Shown here: positions 8,422 to 17,596 of the stretch, one piece after another
Position numbering within the stretch: the stretch's first letter is position 1
Layout of the letters: each line of letters begins with the position of its first letter
Assembly (NCBI RefSeq): GCF_000430685.1
Contig: NZ_AUMM01000003.1
Span: forward strand, 62,001-126,000
DNA: 64,000 nucleotides
From: Tuberibacillus calidus DSM 17572
GTDB taxonomy: Bacteria; Bacillota; Bacilli; Bacillales; Sporolactobacillaceae
Direction of reading: 5' to 3'
The notes under the pieces: model-generated
Databases searched by the model: none
What the model was told of the DNA's origin: nothing
The model's input: the letters and a program-made list of their open reading frames with translations, nothing else
Program-made: the position numbers and the translations under genes

Positions 8422-8808
8422 TTATTGCGTTTCATAAGGATTCCGGAAAAAGTGCCGTATATTTAAGACTCTCGCTTCCGAGTTGACGGTTTTGGCTGAC
8501 CCGATTTGGACGTGAGCGCTGTTTGAAACCCCGACGATTCGTAGGTGGTTGACCGTCAGGCATGGATCCATATTGATGGTTTCGGTATTGACATTTTCGT
8601 AAAGGTTTGTTTTAAGAAGCGGCAGTTTAAAGACATTAAAAGCAAGGGAATCGCCTTCATTGCCATAGAAAAAGGGGTACTCCCTTTGTAATGCGAGTAC
8701 TGCCGCTCGCGGTACGACTTTTTCTGTATCCCCCACTTCGAATACGGAACCGATATTAACGGTCATGATTTCCACATCATGGACAATGGCGGTTCGTGAT
8801 GAGCCCAT
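8422..8808 (-). CDS. gerPE: Spore germination protein GerPE-like
   Basis: A 128-aa protein. N-terminal TAIVHDVEIMTVNIGSVFEV followed by RAAVLALQREYPFFYGNEG and a C-terminal IVGVSNSAHVQIGSA match GerPE. The ATG at 8808 follows GGGAAGG and lies 1 bp after the gerPD stop, so the two are translationally coupled. A start 14 codons upstream would intrude further into gerPD and has no comparable ribosome site. Confidence 0.8.
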   Translation of the reverse strand: MGSSRTAIVHDVEIMTVNIGSVFEVGDTEKVVPRAAVLALQREYPFFYGNEGDSLAFNVFKLPLLKTNLYENVNTETINMDPCLTVNHLRIVGVSNSAHVQIGSAKTVNSEARVLNIRHFFRNPYETQ

Positions 8809-8809
8809 T

Positions 8810-8995
8810 TTACCTTCCCACCGAGGCTGGCGGGGTAAAGGATGGCCCAATGATTAGCGATTCTGGCGGTGTATCGAATAAAGAGGCCATCCCGATTTGC
8901 TCAGCATCGCCGATGAGAACGACTGAAGCCGTCGCAACCCCGATAATATTTATACTATTCACGTTTAAATTTTTATTGATAACTGTAAAGTTCAT
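8810..8995 (-). CDS. gerPD: Spore germination protein GerPD-like
   Basis: A 61-aa protein, the usual GerPD size. Pattern MNFTVINKNLNVNSINIIGVA, then SVVLIGDAEQI and DTPPESLIIGPSF, where the family has similar short segments. The start overlaps the gerPC stop by 4 bp (ATGA), as in other gerP operons. Confidence 0.82.
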   Translation of the reverse strand: MNFTVINKNLNVNSINIIGVATASVVLIGDAEQIGMASLFDTPPESLIIGPSFTPPASVGR

Positions 8996-9660
8996 GAAAC
9001 ATCCCCCTTAGGTATATGCTGGATAAATAAGTCAATGGCTCTCACAATATCCGTCTGAAGGCGCTGGTTTATTTCCTCAATTAAAGCGGATCTGTCGGAA
9101 TATTGATTGAACATAAGTTTTAAGTAGTAACTGATGCGGGCGGGTAATTGCCTTTTGATATCATTAAAAATAAATTGCCGATAATGGTCATCCAGTGGAT
9201 AATGATATTTTTGCTCGATCGCTTTAATATCTTGAATAGCCTGTTCTTCAAAATAACGATTCAGAGAAGCTTGGACTTCTTGAACGACATCCGAAGCAGC
9301 GTCAATGGGATAAGGCGTTTCATCAGGGGTTTGCATGACTTGATCGTTTGTTGGATCGTTGGGTAAGTTAATGGAGACGTTGTCGCTTCCGACCTCAAAT
9401 GCATCAACATTACCCTCCGAACCGTTCGGTGTCAAACCGATATTTAATGTTCCTTCCAAACGTTCAATTTTCAATTGATCAAATTTATAATGAATCGAAA
9501 TTGGCTCCCGATGGCGAACTTGTTCGAGTTCAGTTTGCAGTGCTGAAACCTTTCTTTCCAATTCGACCATTCGGTTTTGGCAAGCATTTAACCAATCTTG
9601 AGTTTGTCTAACGAACTCCTGAAAATAGTCATAATCAGGCGGAAAAACCATATCCATCAC
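8992..9660 (-). CDS. gerPC: Spore germination protein GerPC-like
   Basis: A 222-aa protein. The N-terminal coiled coil (NRMVELERKVSALQTELEQV, about residues 30-50) and the following IHYKFDQLKIERLEGTLNIGL are characteristic of GerPC. A variable acidic or polar stretch (about 80-120) precedes a helical C-terminal half. Second gene of the cluster here, third in B. subtilis, because gerPB is not in its usual place. Confidence 0.85.
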   Translation of the reverse strand: MMDMVFPPDYDYFQEFVRQTQDWLNACQNRMVELERKVSALQTELEQVRHREPISIHYKFDQLKIERLEGTLNIGLTPNGSEGNVDAFEVGSDNVSINLPNDPTNDQVMQTPDETPYPIDAASDVVQEVQASLNRYFEEQAIQDIKAIEQKYHYPLDDHYRQFIFNDIKRQLPARISYYLKLMFNQYSDRSALIEEINQRLQTDIVRAIDLFIQHIPKGDVS

Positions 9661-9707
9661 CTCAGTGACATCTTATGCCCAAATCACTTTAGGTGTTTGC
9701 CCATAAA

Positions 9708-9929
9708 CTATATATTTAAAATTTGGTTTTGTTCAAAAGCACCGGGGTCCATGACTTGTGTTTGATTGAGATGAGTGGATGTGTGAATATGGGTCCCGGT
9801 ATTAAATGACCCGGCACCGGAGAATGTCTTGGTCGTCGAAATGGGGTTGATTTGATAGACATCACCGATATTAAATACGCCGCTTCCAGAGACACTCACA
9901 ACTTTCACAGCTCCAACGATGGCCGGCAT
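9708..9929 (-). CDS. GerPA/GerPF-family spore protein (first copy)
   Basis: A 73-aa protein starting MPAIVGAVKVVSVSGSGVFN with a TFSGAGSFNTG core, clearly GerPA/GerPF family. The C-terminal third (THIHTSTHLNQTQVMDPGAF) is less typical. First gene of the gerP cluster, 48 bp before gerPC, with a sigma-K-like promoter upstream. Which of GerPA or GerPF it represents is unresolved. Confidence 0.85.
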   Translation of the reverse strand: MPAIVGAVKVVSVSGSGVFNIGDVYQINPISTTKTFSGAGSFNTGTHIHTSTHLNQTQVMDPGAFEQNQILNI

Positions 9930-9960
9930 GTTCCTACACCCTTTGTCGTTCGTTACTGGT

Positions 9961-9987
9961 TATCATATGTTTGTAATGGGCATTTGT
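9961..9987 (-). promoter_or_regulatory. Candidate sigma-K promoter of the gerP cluster
   Basis: On the minus strand CATATGATA (9969-9961) fits the sigma-K -10 pattern CATANNNTA, with AC at 9987-9986 exactly 16 bp upstream. GerP operons are known mother-cell sigma-K genes. The -10 lies about 32 bp before the first gerP start codon. Confidence 0.65.
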
Positions 9988-10080
9988 TCAAAAGCGAATT
10001 TTCCTCCTGTCATAGAGACGAGGTGTCTAAAAACTTTTCAATACGGCTTTGTTCATTCGTCAACTATCGATTAATGAATA

Positions 10081-10119
10081 AAAAAAGATTGACGGAAAGT
10101 TTTGTCCGTCAATCTTTTT
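10081..10119. terminator. Bidirectional terminator between gerP and hsp20
   Basis: A 13-bp stem AAAGATTGACGGA/TCCGTCAATCTTT with A/T runs on both sides. On the minus strand it would end the hsp20 transcript before the gerP promoter. Confidence 0.9.
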
Positions 10120-10197
10120 CGTACAGGTTAGAAAATCTATCGTTAAACTGGCTGCTGAAAGGTAGCTATTGCTCTGCCACTGCAAAGAGGCTTATTT

Positions 10198-10286
10198 ACT
10201 GGTAAGAAATGTTATCTTTATCTTGCCAGCATAAGGGCAACGAGGCTCTGCCTAAGCCCAAAAGGTATGGTAGAGCCAAGTTTTCT
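10198..10286 (+). repeat. Structured intergenic element, copy 3 (best copy)
   Basis: Stem 1 is CTGGTAAGA/TCTTGCCAG (9 bp with one G-T pair), linker CATAAGGGCAACGA, stem 2 GGCTCTGCC/GGTAGAGCC (9 bp), then AAGTTTTCT. It is close to copy 4 at 44512 in sequence as well as structure. It lies just downstream of hsp20. Confidence 0.6.
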
Positions 10287-10299
10287 AAAGGTTAGAGGT

Positions 10300-10731
10300 T
10301 TAGTGAAAATCCACTTGAACGCGACCTTTTCTCGCTTGTTGGCGTTTCGGCATCCGAATTTCCAAGACGCCATTTCGATATGTCGCTTTGGTGGCATTTT
10401 CATCTACCAAATAGGGGAGTGTAATGGAACGATGAAAACTCCCTTCGAAACGCTCGCGCTGGCGGAAGGTTTTTTCGTTCACATCATGTGTTCGACGAAT
10501 GGTGCCTTTAATCGTCAACGTATTATTTTCGATATCAATATCGACGTCGTCCTTATTTTCGAGACCTGGAAGATCACATGATGCGATCAATTCTGTTTCG
10601 GTTTCGTGTAAATCGATGGGGACAACGGGCATCTGCATGTGGAATGGGTAAAGCGTATCCGGAAAAATTTGATCGAAGTAATTCCTCATGCGCTCTAAAC
10701 CGCGAAACGGATCATATGGAACAAGAGCCAT
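10300..10731 (-). CDS. Small heat-shock protein, Hsp20/alpha-crystallin family
   Basis: A 143-aa ATP-independent chaperone. The alpha-crystallin domain spans about residues 38-135, with DLPGLENKDDVDIDIENNTL and the conserved near-C-terminal FHRSITLPYLVDENATKATYRNGVLEI. The N-terminal arm (DPFRGLERMRNYFDQIF) is typical of bacillar Hsp20, including spore coat CotM/CotP-like members. Downstream of a zinc-ribbon gene by 13 bp, so probably cotranscribed with it. Confidence 0.9.
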   Translation of the reverse strand: MALVPYDPFRGLERMRNYFDQIFPDTLYPFHMQMPVVPIDLHETETELIASCDLPGLENKDDVDIDIENNTLTIKGTIRRTHDVNEKTFRQRERFEGSFHRSITLPYLVDENATKATYRNGVLEIRMPKRQQARKGRVQVDFH

Positions 10732-10744
10732 TAACCTTCACCCC

Positions 10745-11002
10745 TTATAACTTATTTTTATTCATATATTCTGCACGTTTAATAAAGGCTTGTTCCTCAT
10801 CAATTAATCCGCACACCGCACATTGAACTTTCCTTTCCGGCCCACGATAAGGCAGATGGAAAGGATCGAGCATTCCATCCTCATATTCTTTGACAATCTC
10901 ACCGGTATTTGGGTCCATTTTTACGGCCTGGGGCACTTGAGCGATGAGATTAAACCGGGTTTTGTTTGTTTTACAATTCGGACAGCAATACGGGCTGGTC
11001 AC
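10745..11002 (-). CDS. Small protein with two CxxC zinc-binding pairs
   Basis: An 86-aa cytosolic protein. CCPNCKTNKTRF near the N terminus and VQCAVCGLIDEEQ near residue 65 form two CxxC knuckles, most likely one zinc ribbon. The GTG at 11002 is preceded by AAGGAGG; the longer frame from 11095 has no ribosome site and would place the zinc motif late. Function unknown; it sits upstream of hsp20. Confidence 0.65.
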   Translation of the reverse strand: MTSPYCCPNCKTNKTRFNLIAQVPQAVKMDPNTGEIVKEYEDGMLDPFHLPYRGPERKVQCAVCGLIDEEQAFIKRAEYMNKNKL

Positions 11003-11142
11003 GAAGGTCACCTCCTTATGAAGGCGTCTTTTTAAACAATGATAGTTTCCCCGTTTTTTGAAAGAATATGTCAGTTTCCGTACTAAATATGGCATGATTG
11101 GGACATTCTAAAATTGTATCTTTTTGAGAGAGGGGGACAAAA

Positions 11143-11757
11143 ATGGCACAAGTCAACGTTGCGGTGATTTATTACAGTGCGACCGGCGCCAATCACCGAT
11201 TGGCAACTGTAGCAGTAGAGGCGGCCAAGGAAGCTGGCGCGGAAGTTCGACTATTAAAAATTCCTGAGCTCGCACCAAAAGAAGCAATCGCTTCAAATCC
11301 CGCATGGGCCAAGCATCATGAGGAAACGCAAGATGTTCCGGAAGTGAAACACGACGATTTGGATTGGGCAGATGCCTTTATATTTAGCGTGCCGACGCGT
11401 TTCGGAAACATTGCGTCCCAAGCCAAACAATTTTTTGATACATGTGGCGGTCTTTGGGCCCAAGGAAAATTGGCGAATAAAGTGGTCAGTGCGATGACAT
11501 CGGCGCAAAATGCGCACGGCGGGCAAGAAGCGACGCTCTTGTCTCTGTATACATCCATGTATCATTGGGGCGCTATTATCGCAGCCCCTGGTTATACGGA
11601 TCAAGCCTTATTTGCTGCAGGCGGGAATCCGTATGGGACGAGCGTGTCCGTTGATAATGAAGGGAACTGGCTTCAGGACGTCACGGAGGCGGTTAAAGTA
11701 CAAGCTAAAAGAACCGTGGAAGTTGCCACTTGGATTAAAAAAGGCCGCGGACTCTGA
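11143..11757 (+). CDS. wrbA: NAD(P)H:quinone oxidoreductase, WrbA type
   Basis: A 204-aa flavodoxin-like FMN enzyme that reduces quinones by two electrons, limiting semiquinone formation. Phosphate loop YYSATGANHRLA (residues 10-21), VPTRFGNIASQAKQFFD (about 83-99) and AHGGQEATLLSLY (about 125) are the WrbA signatures. AGAGGGGG lies before the ATG. Monocistronic or with the small acidic ORF downstream. Confidence 0.92.
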   Translation: MAQVNVAVIYYSATGANHRLATVAVEAAKEAGAEVRLLKIPELAPKEAIASNPAWAKHHEETQDVPEVKHDDLDWADAFIFSVPTRFGNIASQAKQFFDTCGGLWAQGKLANKVVSAMTSAQNAHGGQEATLLSLYTSMYHWGAIIAAPGYTDQALFAAGGNPYGTSVSVDNEGNWLQDVTEAVKVQAKRTVEVATWIKKGRGL

Positions 11758-11826
11758 CAGGCTCTTTATAAAAGGAATCCGCCCATTTGCCGTTTAACAT
11801 TCGCTATTTTAAGGGGAGGGCGTGCC

Positions 11827-11979
11827 TTGGAAAAAACACCCGTTTTTCCAATGAAAATGGATTTTTGGGAAGTTGAAAGTGATGCAGAAGTAGAAGATTC
11901 CGACGATATAGAGGATATATCAGAAACAGAAGCTGACCCATTTATTTATCGCGATCCATTTATCCACTTCAATGATTAA
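11827..11979 (+). CDS. Small acidic protein, unknown
   Basis: A 50-codon ORF starting with TTG seven bases after AAGGGGAGGG, a strong ribosome site. The product is very acidic in the middle (EVESDAEVEDSDDIEDISET) and ends DPFIYRDPFIHFND. It is followed at once by a terminator. The site, size and terminator favour a real gene; no family is recognised. Confidence 0.55.
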   Translation: MEKTPVFPMKMDFWEVESDAEVEDSDDIEDISETEADPFIYRDPFIHFND

Positions 11980-12020
11980 AAGGGTCAGACCCTTTATAGA
12001 GTCTGACCCTTCGCTTTTTA
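11980..12020 (+). terminator. Terminator after wrbA/small ORF
   Basis: An 11-bp perfect stem AAGGGTCAGAC/GTCTGACCCTT (11980-11990 and 12001-12011) followed by CGCTTTTTA. Confidence 0.85.
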
Positions 12021-12084
12021 TAGCCAATGATGGGCGAAAGGAGTAACCGCTATCGATTGGCAAAAAGTTCTGGAATATTTAAAA

Positions 12085-13599
12085 CTAGGCATTTTCCGTT
12101 AGCCGTTGTTTCATCTTATCAAATTGCTCGACGGTCGGTTGATCGGGTTTACGCGTAATCAGGCTGACGACTAAAACTGCAATTAAGGACAGGATAAAGC
12201 CGGGAATCATTTCATAAATATTTTTCTCTGCCCAAACCCAACTTGAGATGGCTGGGAAAAGTTTAGCCAAATTATGAATATTTAACCAGAAAATGACCGT
12301 CAAACCACCGACAATCATCCCGGAGAGCGCACCCCAGCGCGTCATCCGCCTCCAATACAAACTTAATACGAGCACCGGACCGAATGATGACCCGAAGCCG
12401 GCCCAAGCGTGGCCAACCAAATTTAAAATGGTGTCATTCGGTGTATAGGATAACCACATGGCGATGAGGGCGATAACCAGGACACTGGCTCGTCCCATGA
12501 AGACGAGTTCCTTATCTGTCGCGCTCCGACGGAAAAACGTTTTATAAAAGTCCTCGGTCACTGCGCTGGATGAAACGAGCAGCTGTGAAGAAATCGTACT
12601 CATGATCGCAGCCAATACCGCAGCCAATAAAAATCCAGTGATTAACGGGTTAAAGAGAATATCCGCTAATTGAATGAATACCGTTTCCGGATTTTTCAGC
12701 GGGCCACCATGATGTGAAAAATAAGAGATACCGATCAACCCGCTTAACATCGCGCCAACGAGTGAAAAAATCATCCAACCAATGTTGATGCGTCTCGCCG
12801 ATTTTAACTGTGCGGGTGTTTTTATCGCCATAAAACGGACAATGATGTGCGGTTGCCCGAAATACCCCAGCCCCCAGGCAAACAGCGAAATAATGCCGAT
12901 GACCGATGTCCCGTGGAATAAATCCAGTAAGGAAGGGTCAATGTGGCGGATATCTTCTAACATGTTATGCGTGCCACCGACATCAGTTAAGGTGACGATG
13001 GGCACTAAAATCAATGCCAAAAACATGATACAACCTTGAACGAAGTCGGTCATACTAACAGCAAGGAATCCGCCGAATAAGGTATAGGCGACAACGACGA
13101 CGGTTGTCAGAATCATTCCGACGTGATAATCTAATCCGAATGCACTTTCGAATAGAGTTCCGCCAGATACCATCCCCGATGAGACATAAAGGGTAAAAAA
13201 GACAAGAATGACAAGTCCAGAAATCAATCGGAGGATATTCGATTGATCGAAAAACCGGTTTTCGAGAAAATCCGGGATGGTGATCGAATCGTTCGCCACC
13301 TCTGTGTATACGCGTAGACGGGGGGCAAGGATTAAATAGTTTACATAAGCCCCGAGTGTCAGTCCGATGGCAATCCATGCGCTCGATATGCCGGATGCGT
13401 ACAAAGCCCCAGGAAGACCCATGAGCATCCAACCACTCATGTCGGAAGCACCTGCAGATAAAGCGGTGACTGCAGGACCCAAGGATCTTCCGCCAAGCAT
13501 ATAATCGGATAGGTTTTTCGTCCGGCTATATGACCAATAGCCGATGGCAAGCATCGCCACCATGTAAATGACTAGAGACGTAACGACTCCCCAATCCAC
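12085..13599 (-). CDS. putP: Sodium/proline symporter PutP
   Basis: A 504-aa sodium:solute symporter with about 13 membrane helices. Typical segments: GGRSLGPAVTALSAGASDMSGW near residue 40 and GFGSSFGPVLVLSLYW near 380, both characteristic of PutP; ATTG-type IMSTISSQLLVSSSAVTEDFY lies near 320. The GTG at 13599 (MDWGVVTSLVIYMVAM) aligns with normal PutP starts and has AGAAGG upstream; the frame is open to 13668. It imports proline for nutrition or osmoprotection. A single gene, divergent from pstS. Confidence 0.9.
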   Translation of the reverse strand: MDWGVVTSLVIYMVAMLAIGYWSYSRTKNLSDYMLGGRSLGPAVTALSAGASDMSGWMLMGLPGALYASGISSAWIAIGLTLGAYVNYLILAPRLRVYTEVANDSITIPDFLENRFFDQSNILRLISGLVILVFFTLYVSSGMVSGGTLFESAFGLDYHVGMILTTVVVVAYTLFGGFLAVSMTDFVQGCIMFLALILVPIVTLTDVGGTHNMLEDIRHIDPSLLDLFHGTSVIGIISLFAWGLGYFGQPHIIVRFMAIKTPAQLKSARRINIGWMIFSLVGAMLSGLIGISYFSHHGGPLKNPETVFIQLADILFNPLITGFLLAAVLAAIMSTISSQLLVSSSAVTEDFYKTFFRRSATDKELVFMGRASVLVIALIAMWLSYTPNDTILNLVGHAWAGFGSSFGPVLVLSLYWRRMTRWGALSGMIVGGLTVIFWLNIHNLAKLFPAISSWVWAEKNIYEMIPGFILSLIAVLVVSLITRKPDQPTVEQFDKMKQRLTENA

Positions 13600-13678
13600 T
13601 CCACTCACATCCTTCTTTTTTTGTATTTGGGATTTCAATAATATTATAACATTTGAAAGGGGTTTCATAAATAATCGT

Positions 13679-13717
13679 TTTACAAAGTATTAAATTGATA
13701 TTCAAATGCCCTTAATG
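13679..13717 (+). promoter_or_regulatory. PhoP box upstream of pstS
   Basis: Four TT(A/T)ACA-like hexamers at exact 11-bp spacing: TTTACA 13679, TTAAAT 13690, TTCAAA 13701, TTAATG 13712. Tandem hexamers with 5-bp gaps are the known PhoP-P binding arrangement in Bacillus. The array ends about 52 bp before the pstS start. Confidence 0.8.
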
Positions 13718-13769
13718 AAAACCTTTTATGATGAAATTGTAATAAAAAATCACGAAATGGGGTCAAAAA

Positions 13770-14666
13770 ATGAAGGGATTAAAAGTCATTAGTGGAATAT
13801 TGGTTTCTATTTTCTGTTTGATAGGTTTAGCCGCTTGTGGGAGTCAAAGTCAAAGCCATACAACTGGCGCAGCAGATCAGCAAGCGAGCTCCATTGTGGC
13901 CGGTGGCTCCACCGCATTGCAGCCGCTAGTTTCCGCAGCCGCTGAAGTCTTTATGAACCAAAATGCCGGAACAAACATTGAAGTCCAGGGTGGAGGAAGC
14001 GGCACTGGGCTTTCCGAAGTCGCCAAAGGAAATTTTGATATAGGTAACTCTGATGTCTTTGCGGAAGAAAAAGATGGCATCCCCGCTGAAGAGCTAGTTG
14101 ACCATAAAGTCGCCGTTGTCGGTATGACGGCTGCCATTAACAAAGACGCCGGGGTCACAAATCTATCTAAAGCAGACCTTATTAAAGTATTCACCGGCCA
14201 AGTGACGAACTGGAAACAACTCGGCGGTCATGATCAGAAAATTACATTGGTGAATCGTCCTGACGGGTCGGGTACTCTCGCAACTTTCGTGAAATACGGC
14301 CTAGATGGTCATAAACCGGCAAAAGGCATTACCCAAGATGCTTCCGAAACCGTAAAAAAAATCATCGCCCAAACACCTGGGGCCATTGGTTATCTTGCCT
14401 TCTCATACTTTAATGATGATTCAGTCGTAAAAGCAAGCATTGATGGCGTCGAAGCGACCAACGAAAATGTGCAAAACGGAAAATTCCCGATTTGGGCTTA
14501 TGAACATATGTATACCAAAGGCCAACCGAAAGGGCTCACCAAGCAATTCCTTGATTATATTCTATCGGATGACGTGCAGTATACGTTAGTCGCTGAACAA
14601 GGCTACATTCCCATGTCCGGTATGAAGGTCGAACGTGATGCAGAAGGGAATTTGACAAAAAAATAA
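13770..14666 (+). CDS. pstS: Phosphate ABC transporter substrate-binding lipoprotein PstS
   Basis: A 298-aa lipoprotein with a lipobox LAAC (Cys23). The family motif SIVAGGSTALQPLVSAAAEV opens the mature domain, followed by VQGGGSGTGLSEVAKG and NRPDGSGTLATFVKY, which contribute phosphate-binding Ser, Thr and Arg residues. It captures phosphate for PstCAB. Preceded by a clear PhoP box, followed by a hairpin that should make pstS mRNA more abundant than the rest of the operon. Confidence 0.96.
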   Translation: MKGLKVISGILVSIFCLIGLAACGSQSQSHTTGAADQQASSIVAGGSTALQPLVSAAAEVFMNQNAGTNIEVQGGGSGTGLSEVAKGNFDIGNSDVFAEEKDGIPAEELVDHKVAVVGMTAAINKDAGVTNLSKADLIKVFTGQVTNWKQLGGHDQKITLVNRPDGSGTLATFVKYGLDGHKPAKGITQDASETVKKIIAQTPGAIGYLAFSYFNDDSVVKASIDGVEATNENVQNGKFPIWAYEHMYTKGQPKGLTKQFLDYILSDDVQYTLVAEQGYIPMSGMKVERDAEGNLTKK

Positions 14667-14682
14667 AGACAGGATCTTTGTC

Positions 14683-14727
14683 ACAGGCTTTCCGCAATAA
14701 ACATCAGCAGGAAAGCCTGTTTTTTTA
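14683..14727 (+). terminator. Terminator/attenuator between pstS and pstC
   Basis: Stem ACAGGCTTTCC/GGAAAGCCTGT (11 bp) with T7. Partial read-through here would set the excess of binding protein over permease. Confidence 0.88.
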
Positions 14728-14871
14728 CTTTATTCTCACCCATTGCTTGAAGGGATTTTGTTTACAAAACTTTTACACTACCTTCATATGCCATTAAATC
14801 ACATTCGTTATGCTCACCATATCTACAAGATTTCACAAGATCTGCCTTTAATATATGAAAGGAGTTTTGGG

Positions 14872-15801
14872 ATGACCATCCAATCGCCCCATTCAAAGGA
14901 CTTATCACAAACCAATCATTGGCTGCTTGAGGGAATGAAACGTTATAGAAGGGATTTAGGTGCTCACATTTTCATTTATGCTGTTGCTATTTTTATCATC
15001 TTGGCATCTTTATCTCTTACAATTTTTTTGATCACTAAAGGCGTCCAATTATTTACGCATGATGGTGTGAGCCTTTTTACGATGATATTCGGCAGCGTTT
15101 GGGATCTTCATGATGGAAAATACGGAGCCCTACCGCTTATTGCCGGCTCTTTTGCCGTTACAGTACTTGCCGCACTGTTTGCGACACCGCTGTCCATTGG
15201 AACAGCTCTGTTCATGGGGGAAATCGCGAATAAACGCGGGCGGAAATGGATGCAACCCGTCATTGAAATGCTCGTTGGCATTCCATCCGTCGTTTATGGA
15301 TTTATCGGTTTAACTGTCATTGTTCCGTTTATCCGTGAACATATCGGTGGCATCGGCTTCGGACTGCTCGCGAGTCTAATCGTCGTCGGTGTCATGATTG
15401 CCCCAACGATTATTAGTATTACTGTGGATGGTCTGCTCGGTGTAGATCAATCGCTGCGGGAAGGCTCTTATGCGCTTGGAGCCACGCGCTGGCAGATGAT
15501 TTCCCGTGTCGTGATTCCAGCGGCTTCACCGGCCATACTTTCTGCCATTCTTCTGGGCATGGCCCGTGCTTTCGGTGAGGCACTTGCCGTTCAAATGGTC
15601 ATCGGCAATACCGCCGTGTTTCCGAAATCGCTGGTATATCCCGCTGCGACATTAACGACGACCATCACTTCGAGCCTCGGTGAAACGGTGGAAGGGAGCA
15701 CCGCCAATCATTCTTTATGGGCGTTAGGGTTAATTTTACTCGCAATGTCCTATGTGTTTATTTTAGTCATTCGATGGATCGGTCGAAAAAGAAACGCATA
15801 A
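14872..15801 (+). CDS. pstC: Phosphate ABC transporter permease PstC
   Basis: A 309-aa inner-membrane permease with about six helices. The EAA loop appears as EGSYALGATRWQMISRVVIPAASPAILS. ATG at 14872 follows AAAGGAG at a good distance; the 43 upstream in-frame codons from TTG 14743 lack a ribosome site. Pairs with PstA. Confidence 0.93.
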   Translation: MTIQSPHSKDLSQTNHWLLEGMKRYRRDLGAHIFIYAVAIFIILASLSLTIFLITKGVQLFTHDGVSLFTMIFGSVWDLHDGKYGALPLIAGSFAVTVLAALFATPLSIGTALFMGEIANKRGRKWMQPVIEMLVGIPSVVYGFIGLTVIVPFIREHIGGIGFGLLASLIVVGVMIAPTIISITVDGLLGVDQSLREGSYALGATRWQMISRVVIPAASPAILSAILLGMARAFGEALAVQMVIGNTAVFPKSLVYPAATLTTTITSSLGETVEGSTANHSLWALGLILLAMSYVFILVIRWIGRKRNA

Positions 15802-15827
15802 TCGGATAACAATTTGGAGGTTTTACC

Positions 15828-16715
15828 ATGTTAAAGGCCAAACACGTTGATCGGCTGATGACGGGTCTCATGATAGGTTCAGCCATGATCATGGCGGGCA
15901 TTCTCATCTTTTTACTCGGTATCATTTTGTTGCGCGGTGCATCCCACATCAGTCTGTCATTTTTAACATCGAACTCAAGCAGTTTCCAAGCCGGGGGCGG
16001 GATCAAAAATCAACTGTGGAATTCCTTTTATTTGCTTGTGCTCACGATGGTTTTTACTGTGCCGATTGGACTTTTGGGAGGTATTTACTTTGCTGAGTAT
16101 GCAAAAGACAATAAGTGGACGTCGTTCTTGCGATCATGTGTGGAATTGTTGGCATCGCTTCCTTCCATTATCGTCGGCATGTTCGGTATGTTGCTTTTCG
16201 TCAATGTGTTTGGATGGGGATTTTCCATATTATCTGGTGCGTTGACACTCACTATCTTCAATATGCCGGTCATGATCCAGGTAAGTGAGGCTGCCCTACG
16301 CGCCATTCCTAATCATCAAAGGCATGGAAGTGCGGCACTTGGGGCGACACGTTGGCAAACCGTAAAAACCGTTTTATTGCCGGCTGCTTTTCCGGCGCTG
16401 TTAACTGGGATGATTTTATCAGCCGGAAGAGTCTTCGGTGAATCGGCAGCATTAATTTTTACCGCGGGTTTGACGACCCCGAATCTTCATTTCAGACAAT
16501 GGCATCTGTTCGCTATGGATTCCCCATTCAATCCGATGCGGACAGCAGAAACGTTATCGGTTCATATTTGGGCGGTGAATACAGTTGGTATTATTCCGGA
16601 TGCAGCCCAAGTGGCGGCAGGTGCCTCGGCGGTTCTTGTTCTAGTTATTCTGCTTTTTAATCTTTCTGCGCGCATCATCGGACGGATGATTGAACGCGGC
16701 ATTAAAGGAAATTAA
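15828..16715 (+). CDS. pstA: Phosphate ABC transporter permease PstA
   Basis: A 295-aa permease, about six membrane helices. Conserved GGIYFAEYAKDN and the EAA-type loop GSAALGATRWQTVKTVLLPAA. Lies 26 bp after pstC with TTGGAGG before the ATG. Forms the channel with PstC. Confidence 0.93.
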   Translation: MLKAKHVDRLMTGLMIGSAMIMAGILIFLLGIILLRGASHISLSFLTSNSSSFQAGGGIKNQLWNSFYLLVLTMVFTVPIGLLGGIYFAEYAKDNKWTSFLRSCVELLASLPSIIVGMFGMLLFVNVFGWGFSILSGALTLTIFNMPVMIQVSEAALRAIPNHQRHGSAALGATRWQTVKTVLLPAAFPALLTGMILSAGRVFGESAALIFTAGLTTPNLHFRQWHLFAMDSPFNPMRTAETLSVHIWAVNTVGIIPDAAQVAAGASAVLVLVILLFNLSARIIGRMIERGIKGN

Positions 16716-16730
16716 GGAAGGGCTGATGAT

Positions 16731-17534
16731 ATGTTGACATTGGAAAAACCAAAAGCTTCAGTCACACCGATAAAGAAAATTAATCCGGTATTTCAGGTTA
16801 AAGATTTAAATATTTACTACGGGGATACACTTGCGGTGAAAGATGTCAGCGTGCAATTTCCGGAGCGTGCCATCACTGCTTTAATTGGTCCTTCCGGTTG
16901 CGGAAAATCGACCTTTCTTAGAACGTTTAATAGAATGAATGATTTGATTCCGGAAGCCCGGGCAACGGGTGAGGTAATATACCAAGAATGGAACATTCTT
17001 GATCCCCGTTTGGATGTCGTAGCATTGCGAAAAGAAATCGGGATGCTCTTTCAAAAACCGAACCCGTTTCCTAAATCCATTTATGAAAATGTCGTTCATG
17101 GATTAAAATGCGCCGGGGTGAAAAAGAAAGCTGTTCTCGATGAAGCTGTTGAAATCAGCTTGAAACAGGCGGATTTATGGGATGAAACCCGTGACCGTTT
17201 AACGAAATCGGCATTGTCTCTTTCCGGTGGACAGCAGCAGCGCCTTTGCCTTGCGCGCGCCTTGGCGTTGAAACCGAAAGTACTTCTACTTGATGAACCG
17301 ACATCTGCCCTGGATCCCATTTCAACCGCGAAAATTGAAGAGCTTTTACTAGAATTGATGAAGGAGATGACCATCATTATTGTCACGCACAACATGCAGC
17401 AAGCCGCACGGATCGCTGATTACACGGCATTTTTCTTCCAAGGGAGATTGGAGGAATACGGAGCGACAGCCGCATTGTTTGAAGCACCTAAAGTCGAGCG
17501 GACGAAACAATATCTATCGGGGCAATTCGGATAA
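16731..17534 (+). CDS. pstB: Phosphate ABC transporter ATPase PstB
   Basis: A 267-aa ATPase. Walker [12 protein letters not shown]-loop [16 protein letters not shown], signature LSGGQQQR, Walker [16 protein letters not shown] and H-loop VTHNMQQA are all intact. Last transport gene of the operon; the response regulator follows 62 bp later. Confidence 0.96.
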   Translation: MLTLEKPKASVTPIKKINPVFQVKDLNIYYGDTLAVKDVSVQFPERAITALIGPSGCGKSTFLRTFNRMNDLIPEARATGEVIYQEWNILDPRLDVVALRKEIGMLFQKPNPFPKSIYENVVHGLKCAGVKKKAVLDEAVEISLKQADLWDETRDRLTKSALSLSGGQQQRLCLARALALKPKVLLLDEPTSALDPISTAKIEELLLELMKEMTIIIVTHNMQQAARIADYTAFFFQGRLEEYGATAALFEAPKVERTKQYLSGQFG

Positions 17535-17596
17535 ACTTGGCACGGCTTTTATAAATATGGTACGTTTAAGAAAACGAACGGAAATGGGGCATGAGG

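Noticed and set aside
9852-10205. A 117-codon ORF on the plus strand
   Set aside because: It covers the gerP promoter and a terminator, with no ribosome site.
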